Positions 51,966 to 62,403 of a DNA stretch of 64,000 nucleotides are shown here, piece after piece. Position 1 is the stretch's first letter; the number at the start of each line of letters is the position of its first letter. The position numbers and the translations under genes were made by a program. The stretch is taken from the NCBI RefSeq assembly GCF_020740795.1, contig NC_067283.1, forward strand, positions 8,397,659 to 8,461,658. Direction: 5' to 3'. Origin of the DNA: Apus apus. Its lineage: Eukaryota > Chordata > Aves > Apodiformes > Apodidae. Under the pieces are notes generated by a model that was not told where the DNA came from, ran no database searches, and worked only from the letters and a program-made list of their open reading frames with translations.

Positions 51966-53406
51966 ATCATCTCTGGTCCAGCAGCTCCAGAATCCACAAG
52001 TAACTGGAGTCTTAAGACAGCATCCTGAGGGAGCTTTACTGCATTTACTTTTGCCCTTCATGAGGTGTTTGCTATTGGCTTTTGCTGGAGATTAGTTGCT
52101 GGGCTGGGTGGTTTATTCTGACTTAGCTTTTCTTACATTTTTTTATATTTAGGCCATGAATACAGCCATTTGTTTCCCACACAATGTAATGCATCATTAG
52201 TACTTCTTATCTCCCCTAATCCCTCCCACAGAAACCATACAGCTCCTCTACCTCACGAATATGTTCATTTTTATATTGCTTCCAGGTGGAACTTACTGCC
52301 CTGGGTGTTGCAATGTGAACAAACTCCAGCAAATTCATCTGTCACAGCACATTGCAAGCCACCTGTTTCCTTGCTCTTTCTCATATGCTACCCCCAAATT
52401 TCTTAAGAAGGTCCATCCATAATGGGAAACACTGACATATCCCAGCCAGTTCTGTAATATATGCATATACACAGCACAGAATGACTGGCTGGACCCGTGC
52501 AGCTCAGCACTGTGGTCTTGTTTGACCCACACACTATGATAATAAGAGCTGTTCTGCTTGCAGATGGTAATTTTGTTTGCATCCTGAAAACCAAGGCAGA
52601 TGAAGAAGTGGAGCATACAGTTCAGCCTGCAGTGAAAAGGCAGCGAGTCTTCCCCTGCTATTCTCAGAAGCTACTTGCATATTCTACACACTTCTCTGAT
52701 TACTTACCAGCTTTTTTTACATGCATGCAGATATTCAATCATCTCTTGGTACTCCAAGCTTCCAGGTCAATGGGAAAAAAGTCAATGAGTCAACAAATGA
52801 ATCAAATTTATGCACCCTACAGATGGAGAATAGAGGAGTACAGCAGGTTCTGAGCAGGAATGAAGATTCAGAGAGGAAAATGACAGCAAATCATTTGAGA
52901 TGTGTACAGCTTTGTATTTATGTTCATCTGAGATGCAATCAGATAAGTAATTTCTAAATAGGGCTGTGACAGCCAGTGAAAACTGCTCCATGCTTTTCCT
53001 GGTAGGCTGATAATATGGTGACATGATTCACATTAGAAAATCTCTCATGCATAAAACCCAGTACACTGTCACCTCAGTTGCCCCAGCACAGGCACTGTTT
53101 TGCTCTGTTTGCACTCAGTGTTACAAACTGTCCCCCTGACCTCCCATTTGGAAGGGCACAGGATTCCCGTGGGACCCGTGCTATACCTGGCCTGTCGTGG
53201 AGACACTGGTCTCCATGGGAAAGCTTCAGATTACTTCAACCCAACAGCTCTTGAGGCCACTGAATCAAGCCACAGGCTTCACACTTCACTGTAAGATGGG
53301 CGGGCATGGCTAGTGTAAATTCCCAAAGAAACCAGGCACAGGATAACTGAGAGTCAAGGATTACACTGCAAATGAGAAGTGAAGCTAGAAAGGGCTCTCA
53401 GCTTTC
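51966..53406. other. Intergenic sequence, no gene seen
   Basis: No coding signal or recognisable repeat. The 118-codon frame at 52497-52853 is unsupported. Confidence 0.5.
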
Positions 53407-53708
53407 AATCGTAGAATCATAGAATGGTGAGCGTTGGAAGAGACCTTAAAGGTCATCTAGATCCAATTCTCCTGCATGGGCAGGGACACCTCCCATTAGG
53501 TCAGATTGCTCAGAGCCCCATCCAACCTGACCTTAAACACTTCCAGGGTGGGGGCAGCCACAACTTCCCTGGGCAACCTGTTCCAGTGTTTCACCACCCT
53601 CACACTAAAGAATTTCCTCTTGTCTAATCTGAATCTCCCCTCCTCAAACTTTAATCCATTACCTCTTGTCCTCTCACTATATGCCCTAGTAAAAAGTCCC
53701 TCCCCAGC
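53407..53708 (-). mobile_element. CR1 fragment, interrupted by an LTR
   Basis: The antisense CR1 terminus (gaatcatagaatggtgagcg, then gttggaagagaccttaaagg) runs to 'agtccctccccagc' at 53708. The minus-strand frame 53496-53744 encodes the ORF2 tail ([20 protein letters not shown]). At 53708 the CR1 is split by the solo LTR, and about 15 further CR1-like bases (cttcctgtaagcc) follow the LTR from 54147. Confidence 0.95.
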
Positions 53709-54140
53709 TGCTGGCGGCGAGGGAAGCAAGCAGTCCAGAATCAATGTGATTGATAAAGCAAGCTTCGATTTATTGAATACACAGTGTTACTTTTATACCC
53801 TTTTCCAAACCTACATGTAGTGAATTCATTGGATAGTAACCACACATAGTGAATTCATTGGATAGTAACTACTTGTAGTGATTTCACTGGACGACAACTA
53901 CTTGCAGTGATTTTACTGGATAATAACACACATCTGAGTTCCAGGGTTCTTCCTTGTTTTCTATCATTCTACTTCTCTACCTTGTCCTTGAGTTAGTTTA
54001 AGCTAACAGAGATTGTTTATACTTGTGTTAGGCTAAAAAATAGAGACTGCTTGTACAGCTGCTGTTTGTGCTACGCTCTCAAGGCCTCTCGAGGAGATAG
54101 CAGGGGCCCATGGCCCTGCTGCTCAAGCCATTCTGCAACA
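53709..54140 (-). mobile_element. 432-bp solo LTR of an endogenous retrovirus (ERVK-like)
   Basis: Read on the minus strand it begins TGTTGCAGAATGGC and ends GCCGCCAGCA, the TG...CA ends of an LTR. It is flanked by a perfect 6-bp duplication, CCCAGC at 53703-53708 and at 54141-54146. In minus-strand order it has four 29-bp repeats in U3, a TATA-like box (GTATAAAA) at 53791-53798 and AATAAA at 53774-53769, so U3-R-U5 order is clear and R is short. The 6-bp duplication fits ERVK/alpharetrovirus-type integration. There are no internal retroviral genes, so it is the usual product of recombination between two LTRs. Confidence 0.93.
53812..53927 (-). repeat. Four tandem 29-bp repeats in the LTR U3
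   Basis: Direct copies lie at 53812-53840, 53841-53869, 53870-53898 and 53899-53927. The first two are near identical over the block agtgaattcattggatagta; the last two are closer to each other (agtgat-t-actgga). The two-by-two similarity suggests stepwise duplication. Repeats in this position in retroviral LTRs often act as enhancer elements. Confidence 0.95.
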
Positions 54141-54146
54141 CCCAGC

Positions 54147-55335
54147 CTTCCTGTAAGCCTATCATGCCTTCCCTTCCTTACATACCAGCATCATCTTACA
54201 ATCTTCACACCACAACAGCTTGCTTTGGGGCTAGGTGTGCAGCAGCTGCGACAAGGACACTCTAGCAGGCTGTAAGGACTCTGTAAACCTGTGCCTTCAG
54301 GTTCAAAGCAAACTTAATTAGTGGCCTGTTTACTTGAAACAGGACTATGTGCCCATGTGTTCTTGCATTCAAGTGTAAACAACAAAGAATTATGAAAAGG
54401 TTCTCAAGGACTTGAGATAGTAATTAAAAGATGAGTGATCTTCACAGACTACAGCACGACTGCTTTCCAAATGAATGTTGTGAAGCTTCTTGGCTAGGAT
54501 GTTACTATGATTGTAAATTATCATCTCTAAAGCTAAAGATATAACAGGATTCCCACGCATCTCTCTGTCAGGCAGCTGTACCCTGCCATGCACAGCCACG
54601 AGGTGATAGACACCGTACGTGGAGCCATGTGGAGGAGAAGGCAACAAACAGTTGTAACCGATGTCTGGATATGGAGACAAAAAAAGGTGTAGACAGATCT
54701 GTCAAACCAAACATAGGGGGAATGAAGTGCCTTCCTACAGACCCCACTGGTTAAGCATGGAACTCCCCACTGGGAAAATGGAGACAAAGATTTTTGGGGG
54801 GGAGAAAAGAGATGTGGGGAGCAGCCAGGTATGTCCAATTCCAGCAAATTGTTGATTGGCAACAGGCAGCTTAACAAGAAAGACCACTGTCAAGACACTG
54901 AAAAACTCCACTGCTCCTTCCTGAATGGAATTTGATGTGTCCTTAGTCCACTAAGTGCAAGCTAAAAGAAAAATAAAAAAAAAAAAAAAAAATTTAAAGA
55001 AAATAGTCATATAAATGGATAAAGCTCTCAAGGTAGCTGCTAACAATCATGTTCCAAGCCAACTTTCTGCTTCACTAATACTCTGAAGCTAATCAGCATT
55101 TTTCTAAATGATCTCAGTATAATACTTGATTTTGGTGCCCCCAAAATATTTACTTGGAAATATTTATGCTGATCACACACCTTGCCACTTATTCATATTT
55201 ACTAATTCAAATATGTTTTGCAGAAATAGTTCTGCCAGCTGCAGCTCACAAAACTGAGTGACCTTTTCCCAGGCTTAGTCTTTCCCTGGCATCCAAAGCT
55301 GAAGGTGTCTGGATGTGAGGTGAAGAGCAGCAGGA
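54147..55335. other. Intergenic sequence, no gene seen
   Basis: It starts with about 15 bases of the interrupted CR1, then unrecognised DNA. An A-run lies near 54969-54991. No coding signal. Confidence 0.5.
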
Positions 55336-56440
55336 TAGAAGATGGGTGCCCTGGCAGATGTTCTTGCAGCAGTCAACAGAGGAGCAGCAGATGACCATGA
55401 GCTTGGCTGGTGGAGGCTTCACCAAGCCCCTGTTATTGCAGACAAAGAGAGGGGCTTGAGCTGGTTTTGCCTGGAATCAAGACTGGGATCTGCAGGTGGT
55501 TCTGAAGAAGACATACAGGTGATGTACCTGCCTTCCAGGGTTTTTTGATACTGGAACGGCCTACATGGCACCAGGCTTGCTGGCTTTGGAAGGGACTCAC
55601 CATTCTCAAATGGGGAAGAGGGTCTTTGCTCAGGACCTTGCAGGGCTCACTGACAGAGCTTTAAACTAGACCTGAAGAGAGAAGGGGATAGTATCAGGCT
55701 TGCCTGTGATAAGATGTGGGATGACACAGCAGGGTGAGAGGGGCAGGGTGCCAGCAAGGGCCCTCAGCCTGTTGCTTGGAGATGTGCTATGTACACTGGA
55801 AGTGTTATAGAGATGAGCCAGGAGCTCCTGAGGTTAATAGAAGCCAACACAGGGAAACACAGGAGAAATACCTCAGAGAAATAGGATGGTGCTCCTCTAA
55901 GAAGGTCACATAGCCTGAAGTGCCTCTACACCGGTGCATGCAGCATGGGCAACAAACAGCAGGAGCTGGAAGACACTGTTCTGCTAGAAAGCTGCAACCT
56001 GGTTTCCATTACTGAAACTTGGTGGAATAAATCCAATGACTGGTGTGCGGTCATCAATGGCTACAGGTTGTTCAGAAGGGACGGGCAAGGAAGGAGGGCC
56101 AGAGGGCTTGGTTGTCCACTACACCAATAAATGGATAGAGTGGTAAGAGTTGTCTCTGAAGAACAGCCATGAGCAGGTTGAAGATTATGGGCAAGAACTG
56201 GAGACCAAGGCAACAAAGGGAATCATGTGGTTGATGTCTACTACAGGCTGCCTCACCAAGCCTTCTTACTCCAGCTATGGGAGGCATCACACTCCCAGGC
56301 TCTCATCCTGCTGGGGGGCTTCAACCACCCCAACACCTGCTGGAAAAGTAGCACAGCAAGCTGTAGGCAATCCAGGAGACTCCTGGAGTGCATTGAGGAT
56401 AACTTCCAACCCAAACCATTCCATGATTTTAGGAAAACAC
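55336..56440 (+). mobile_element. Internally deleted CR1: 5' region and endonuclease joined to the 3' tail
   Basis: The frame at 55945-56130 encodes the start of the CR1 ORF2 endonuclease (MGNKQQELEDTVLLESCNLV, SITETWWNKS, YRLFRRDGQGRR). Later, in shifted frames, come SQALILLGGFNHPNTCW and SRRLLECIEDNF. The 600 bp before it resembles the CR1 region upstream of ORF2. At about 56402 the endonuclease sequence passes straight into the CR1 terminus ttccaacccaaaccattcca and tgatttt. About 2 kb of reverse transcriptase is therefore missing between two normal ends. The copy is inactive, with frameshifts. Confidence 0.88.
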
Positions 56441-59029
56441 AGCAACACCACAGCCTTTCTTAACGTGTGGTAACAGCAAGGGTGAGTTAAATACTGGAGC
56501 TTCTGCTACATGAAAGTAGTGTCACTTCTGATTATCTTTTCTTTTGATTCATAAAGCAGATTATTATTTTTTTTTCCCAATTTCCATCTAATAAGAAATG
56601 ACTAAACAAAATTAATTTCAACAAAAAATAAAACTAACAGAAACCCAAGGAATACCAAACCATTTGTGCCATTTCGAAGTGAAGAAACAAATTTGACCCT
56701 GGGACTCTCCAAACTGCCCTGTAAAATGCCTAGAAACCTTTATATTCCCCTTTGCAGAGACATTAAAGAGCTTCCCACTTCATGAAGTTCCTTTCTCCAG
56801 TATCATAGCAACCTTGTCTTCAGTTCAGTTTAATAAACTAATCTAACTTGAAAGCCTTTGATGCTTCTCTGGTGGGAATGCTGTGGGAACATTACAGTTC
56901 TGATAATTAGAATCTTCTGATTAATTTACAGGTTAAATGTGTTTGTGGTCATTTTATACCCATTTGTTCTCCTGCCAGTATTGCCTGCAACTGAGAGCAC
57001 AGAGCCCTGAAAACTCCAGGACTCCAGAGGAGCAGCTCTGCCATTGTTTTTCTCACCTGCATTTCAGCCAAAACCCATCAAAATCAACATGTGCCATCAG
57101 AACCTTCCAGTTAGCTCCAGTTGCAATTGTCTGCTCTTCCATCTATATTGCAAATCACAGATCATCAAGTCTGGGAGATTTGCAGAGTTATTCAGCTGAA
57201 CAGAAGGGACTGAGTTATCTAGATGTAAACATCTACTACCATTTCAGGCTTCTGTGAGATCTGGATGGTGCAAGAAGACATGGGACAGCACCTGAAAGGG
57301 TCTCACTGCTCTCTGGAAGCCAGGAAGGGTAAGTTATAGCACCTTCAAAACCTTTAGACAACTCTGTTAAGGACCTGGATCCCAGCTGAGTGTCCAACAT
57401 AGCATAAGCTGCATAGCTCTCTGGGACCTGTTGAGTCAATTTCCATGGACTATGATGGGAGTTTAACCACTGTGCTCACAAAGAAATACTAACATGTGGA
57501 CACCTGAATATAAGTGTCCTAATTTCTGACCTAAATCCCACCTGATCTTCCAATATTAACAGGAGGAAGACTATTTTTCTGGACATCCTTATCAAGGCTT
57601 TTCTGGACAGTCTATCACATATTTGGGACACCATTAGGCAGTTCAGCATATTAAGAGAAGGAGGGGACCAAACAAAATGTAAAGCATAGGCACACATTTT
57701 CTTCTTTCTTTTTTTCAAGGGATCACCACGGCACAAGAGTACTCCTAAATTTATTGAGGGTTTTTTTCAGCCTAGATTTCCAATGTCAGAATTTGAGAAT
57801 TCAACTTTTCATAGTTGGATTTTGTGCTCTCCCTTGGTGAAAGTATAAAATTTATGAGAAGTCTATTAGAAAACCTGGTCTGACCTAGTTTCAGTTACCC
57901 TTAGAAAGCTTTATTTAAAGAAGACAGCATCGTAAGAAAGATTTTGCCCTCCAGAAGTGAGACTTTTTTTATGGCAGGAGGCTACTGTTAGCTGAGGCTC
58001 TTGCACTAGAGTCAAAGGGTGTCTCAAACATGATGGGAAAGCAGGGAAGAGCACTGTAATGGAGAAGAGAAGGAAGAGTGTTGCCAGAATTGGTAACCAG
58101 GGAATTTAAACAACACCTTGGACACCTCTAAATATAGGTCAATATAATTAAATGGAGGGTTAGAAGAAAAGAAGATTGCAGCTGAATTTCATTACCTCAA
58201 GAAAACATCTCTGCTATGTTAGGATAGATCGTTAATTCAGAAAGGTGGATGGGACATCTAAGAGGACTTGAATATGGTGAAGGCTTCAGATATCCTTGCA
58301 CTTTATGGCAGGACAATTGGCAGTCTGTCCCACCAGCCAGGAGGAATGTCTGTAGGGAAAAGCTCCAAATACCTCAAGAACAGTAATGAAAACAAGCAGA
58401 GAGACAATAAGGAGTGGTATAAAGGAGTAGCCAGAGAAGACAGCTGTACCTTTAAAGTGATTAAAGCAAAAATTGCCAGCCATGTTTAGCCAGGCCTGCT
58501 ACAAACATTAAAGCCAGCAGGAAAATGTTCTGCTGGCACACAGATGGACAGAAACACAGAGAAACAGGCAACAAGAGGTGTGGAAACATAGCTGCACTAT
58601 AGATGCTTTTCTTCAGCCCCATTTTCAGTCAGGTAGTACTGATGCTACTAATGGGCCAGAAGAAGGAAGTGGGTGGAAACAAGGGCACGACAGAGTTGGG
58701 CTGATCCTAAACTCCAGGAATTTCACATCCCACAGGCAGAAGAGCCTGCTCCCCTTCCTGAGCCCCATGTGGTACCTGGAGCCAGCAACCAGCATTTTAA
58801 GCTAATATGTCTAGCCAGAATGGCATCGTATGACTGGAGAATAGCAAGTTGAAGAGGGAGAGAAGAAAGGGAAGGAGCAGAACACTCCTATGTCTGATCT
58901 CAAAACCATGTAAGATTTAAGATCAGATTTTGAAGAAAAGTATAATGGAGATAAATGATATAACCAGCAGTATGGACTTATCAGAGCTAGCTCAGGAACA
59001 TAATTGGCTTTACAGATGCAGAGAGTGCA
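56441..59029. other. Intergenic sequence, no gene seen
   Basis: Mostly unrecognised. The part from about 58060 to 59029 may be the upstream portion of the old LINE that follows, because its base texture and the lack of any other signal are compatible with that, but no motif proves it. Confidence 0.4.
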
Positions 59030-59560
59030 GCAGAGCTCATCCATGCTGGCTTGAAGAAAGCATTTGATTAAGTGCCATCTGGGAGATTAGCTCAGATGGG
59101 GAGGGTGGAAACTAAATGAACTGCAAACTGGGTGTGCTGCTGGCTGAAGGGGAGATGGAAGCACATACTGCTGCAAAGGTAGGGAGCAGGCTGGAGGGAA
59201 ATTATTAATAGAGTTCTGTAAGAAGCAGTCTTGAGACCAGCATTTTTATTAATTTCTTGGAGACTGAAAGTGCCTGACAAAACCTGCTAAAGACAAAATT
59301 TAGAGGCAGCTTCAATATGGAAGTGGAGAGAAGTATTTACACAAGAATAGACCAGAAGATCTTGGTTTGATCGGCCTGGCAAAACAGAGGGTACTGGAGC
59401 AGTTCCCTATAAATGCACAGGGGTTAAGTAGGTGGGAAGGAGAAAGGAAGTTTAACTGGCAAAGTAACGTTGGCAGAAGACTGAACTGGCACAAACTGTC
59501 ACGAATAACTAGATGTTGCAACCTAGGAGAAAGTTTCTGGCTATATATTAAGAGGAAGAG
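59030..59560 (+). mobile_element. Ancient CR1-like LINE remnant (reverse-transcriptase core)
   Basis: One + frame (59048, 59141, 59213) keeps, with stops between, KKAFD-VPSGRL, then WLKGR followed by ILLQR and GWREI, then VL-EAVLRP, which lines up with the GVPQGSVLGP block. About 60 bp later 'gctaaagacaaaattta' sits where the A/YADDTKL catalytic box is expected, and its aspartate pair is destroyed. Order and spacing match a CR1-like non-LTR reverse transcriptase. It is strongly decayed. Confidence 0.78.
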
Positions 59561-61556
59561 TAGGGAGAAACCTACCTGTCTGCAAAATGGAGCTTGACCA
59601 CTTTATGGAAAGCATAGCATGAGCCTTTGCTCATGACCAAGATAATGGACTCCAAGACATTAGCAGATCTCTTCTGGTCCTTTTCTCCTGAAAAGGGATC
59701 TCCACTGCATGTACATATTCTGCAATTACAACAGGGCACAGTTTTTCCTTTTAGTTCCTGCCCTAAACTGCTACACAGGGAGACAATGAGTAGCTGAAGT
59801 ATTAAAATATAACTTTCCTCAGGGAATTTGGATTTAACCTCTTCTTAAAGCACAGCCTTCACATCAACCCAGAGCTGGGATATTCCCCAGCAATTCTGTC
59901 CTGGACAGGGAATTACAGCAGCACTTGGAGCTCTGAGCAGCCTCACTGCATGAATAATTCAGCATTTACCTTGACCAGCCACCATCTACACTGGCCTTCA
60001 CAATAGCAGTGAGACTTTTGTGCCCAAAATTGCCCAGGAGCCCTGCTCTGAGGTCTTCAGTAGCCAATATCTTATTTATTAGGCCATGGTAGCTGGCATG
60101 GGGGCTGTTGCTCTCATGCCAAGACAAGCAGCTGTTGCCTCTTTCCCAGCAGGAAAATGGAGGTAAAAGGGTCTTCAGGGGGATGTGCTTCTGTGCCAGA
60201 AGAAAGCAGAAGGAACAATGTCATTATCATGCCTGCAGAGGCTGGTGTGACCCCAAGAGACAGTGACAGTAATGGCGTTCTATAGTAATCCAATAACTGT
60301 TTGTGCCAGGAGGATGAGTTACTCTGACTGGCCTCATTTCCTAAGTTAATAGATCACAAAAATAAGAGGATTTTCAGAGCTGGCAAGGAGAAGCGACTTT
60401 GGCTGCCTTTCTTTTTAGTACAGGGGAAAAGCAGAAGTTGGTCTAAGTGGACAACTAACCTAATCCTTTGACATGTTGAACATCCTCCAGCCTCAAAGAG
60501 GCAGCAGGTGCTCTGTGGAGCTGGAGGATGCTGAGCTGGAGCTGAGCACACCAAGGCTGGGGAGAAATGGTTACCAGGGCTGAGCACCAGAAACAAAGGC
60601 TGGAGATACAGGAGTCTGCTCCTGTCTCCAGAGCTGCTCTGCTGCCTGCAAGGTATCTCCACCATCAACATACTCCCACATAGAAACTGTGTTACTGCCC
60701 ATTTGTGGTTGTGCAACTCTTTCCTCATCTCCCCAAAAGCATTAAAAACAGGGAGATGGGTGAAAAACTTCATTCCTGACCACAGATATTTCCTCCTCTG
60801 CTTCACAAGGCACATCAGCCCCCAGCCTCATGCTCAGAAATTCAACTGCTCTAGAGAAAAGCACACAGACAGCAGAAATGCATTAGCCACAGTGTGATTT
60901 GCTAAAGGTGGGATGCACACAGGGGTATCAAGCTGTTTGCAGTGGAAGTGAGAAGAACCCAGCATGCTTTTGGCAGAAATGAAACTGGAGGGGGGATGGC
61001 ATGAGAAAAAGCAGGCACTGTCTAAAACTCTCTCCAAACTCACTGAGGATAGAGAGAAATTTTGGTAAAACATGGTGGAAACAGGATCTCTGTTTGGCTT
61101 GGAGACTCCAAGGTGAGAACTATGTTTCCTACAAAATAGTTCTTGATTTGTGAGGAGTAACAGGTAGGACAAATCCTGGGAAACTCATCAGTCCTGCCCT
61201 AGCTGGGCACCACACCAAGGTGCACACATTGCATAGCTCCCTCTGCCAGAGCAAGTCATAAAAATGGCTCTTCATGCTTCTGTTGAGGACAGACATCAAG
61301 CACAAAGCAGGTAGAGCCACCTGAGTCCCCAGTGGCCTCGGGAATCCCAGAGCTGGGTGCTAGGCACTGTGGTCCCAGGGTCCCAAGCCTCAGTCGTGCT
61401 TGAAGCCACTTCCCTGGAAAAACTGGCCAGTGCTGTGCTGCTTCACATCCTACTCCAGCTCTTGGCAAGCAGCTTCAACTGCTGATGGTGAGCCAAGAAG
61501 TGCTCAGGAGAGTCCAGTTCTGTAAAACCCATAATAATTTTGCAATGAGAGCAAGT
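59561..61556. other. Intergenic sequence, no gene seen
   Basis: No supported exon or repeat family. The minus-strand frame 60354-60815 (153 codons) has no recognisable domain. Confidence 0.5.
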
Positions 61557-62403
61557 TGGGGGGGAGAGTTCACCTGCTTGAGGGTCAGAAGGCTCTACAG
61601 AGGGAACTGGACAGGCTGGATCAATGGCCCAAGTTCAGTTGTATGAGATTCTGCCAGGTTAACTGTCAGGTCCTGCACTTGAGCCACAACAACTCCGGGA
61701 AACACTATAGGCTTGGGGAAGAGTGGCTGGAAAGCTGCCCAGAAGAAAAGCACCTGGGGGTGCTGGTCAACAGCCAGCTGAATATGAGCCAGCAGTGTGC
61801 CCAGGTGGCCAAGAAGGCCAACAGCAGCCTGGCTTGTATCAGAAATAGCGTGGCCAGCAGGAGTAGGGCAGTGATTGTGTGTCCCTGTGCTCAGCACTGG
61901 TGAGGCCACACCACAAACACTGTTTTGGCCCCCTCACTGCAAGAAGGAGATTGAAGTGCTGGAGCATATCCAGAGAAGGACAACAAAGCTGGTGAAGGGT
62001 CTGGAGCGCAAGTCTTGCAAGGAGTAGCTGAGGGAACTCTTCAGCCTGGAGATAAGGAGGCTGAAGAGTTGCTCTCTTGTTGCTCTCTACAACTATGTGA
62101 AAGGAGGTTGTGGCAAAGTGGGGTTGGTCTCTTCTCCCAAGCAGCAAGCAATAGAACAAGAGGAAATGATCCCAAGTGGTGCCAGGGAAGGTTCAGATTG
62201 GACATTAGGAAAAAATATCTTCATCAAAAGGGTCATCAGGCACTAGAGAAGTGCACTGCCCAGGGAAGTGTTGGAGTCACCATCCCTGGAGGTGGTGTTG
62301 AGGGACAAGGTTTAGTGGTGGACTTGGCAGAGTGCTAGGTTCACAGTTGGACTTGTTGATCTTAAAGGTCTTTTCCAACCAAAACAATTCTATGATTCTA
62401 TTC
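61557..62403 (+). mobile_element. CR1 fragment with ORF2 C-terminus and 3' tail
   Basis: The + frame 61556-61903 encodes CR1 ORF2 (LSHNNSGKHYRLGEEWLESC, KHLGVLVNSQLNMSQQCAQV, AKKANSSLACIRNSVASRSR). After frameshifts the sequence continues to 'gatcttaaaggtcttttccaacc' and 'attctatgattctattct' at 62360-62403. It is 5'-truncated at 61557 and carries the octamer-type tail. The tail type matches the short fragment at 40465-40555. Confidence 0.95.

Larger units (their letters stand above)
53703..54146. other. Target-site duplications of the solo LTR (CCCAGC)
   Basis: The hexamer CCCAGC directly flanks both LTR ends (53703-53708 and 54141-54146). Removing the LTR and one hexamer leaves a continuous CR1 match across the junction, which confirms the insertion point. 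Confidence 0.92.
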
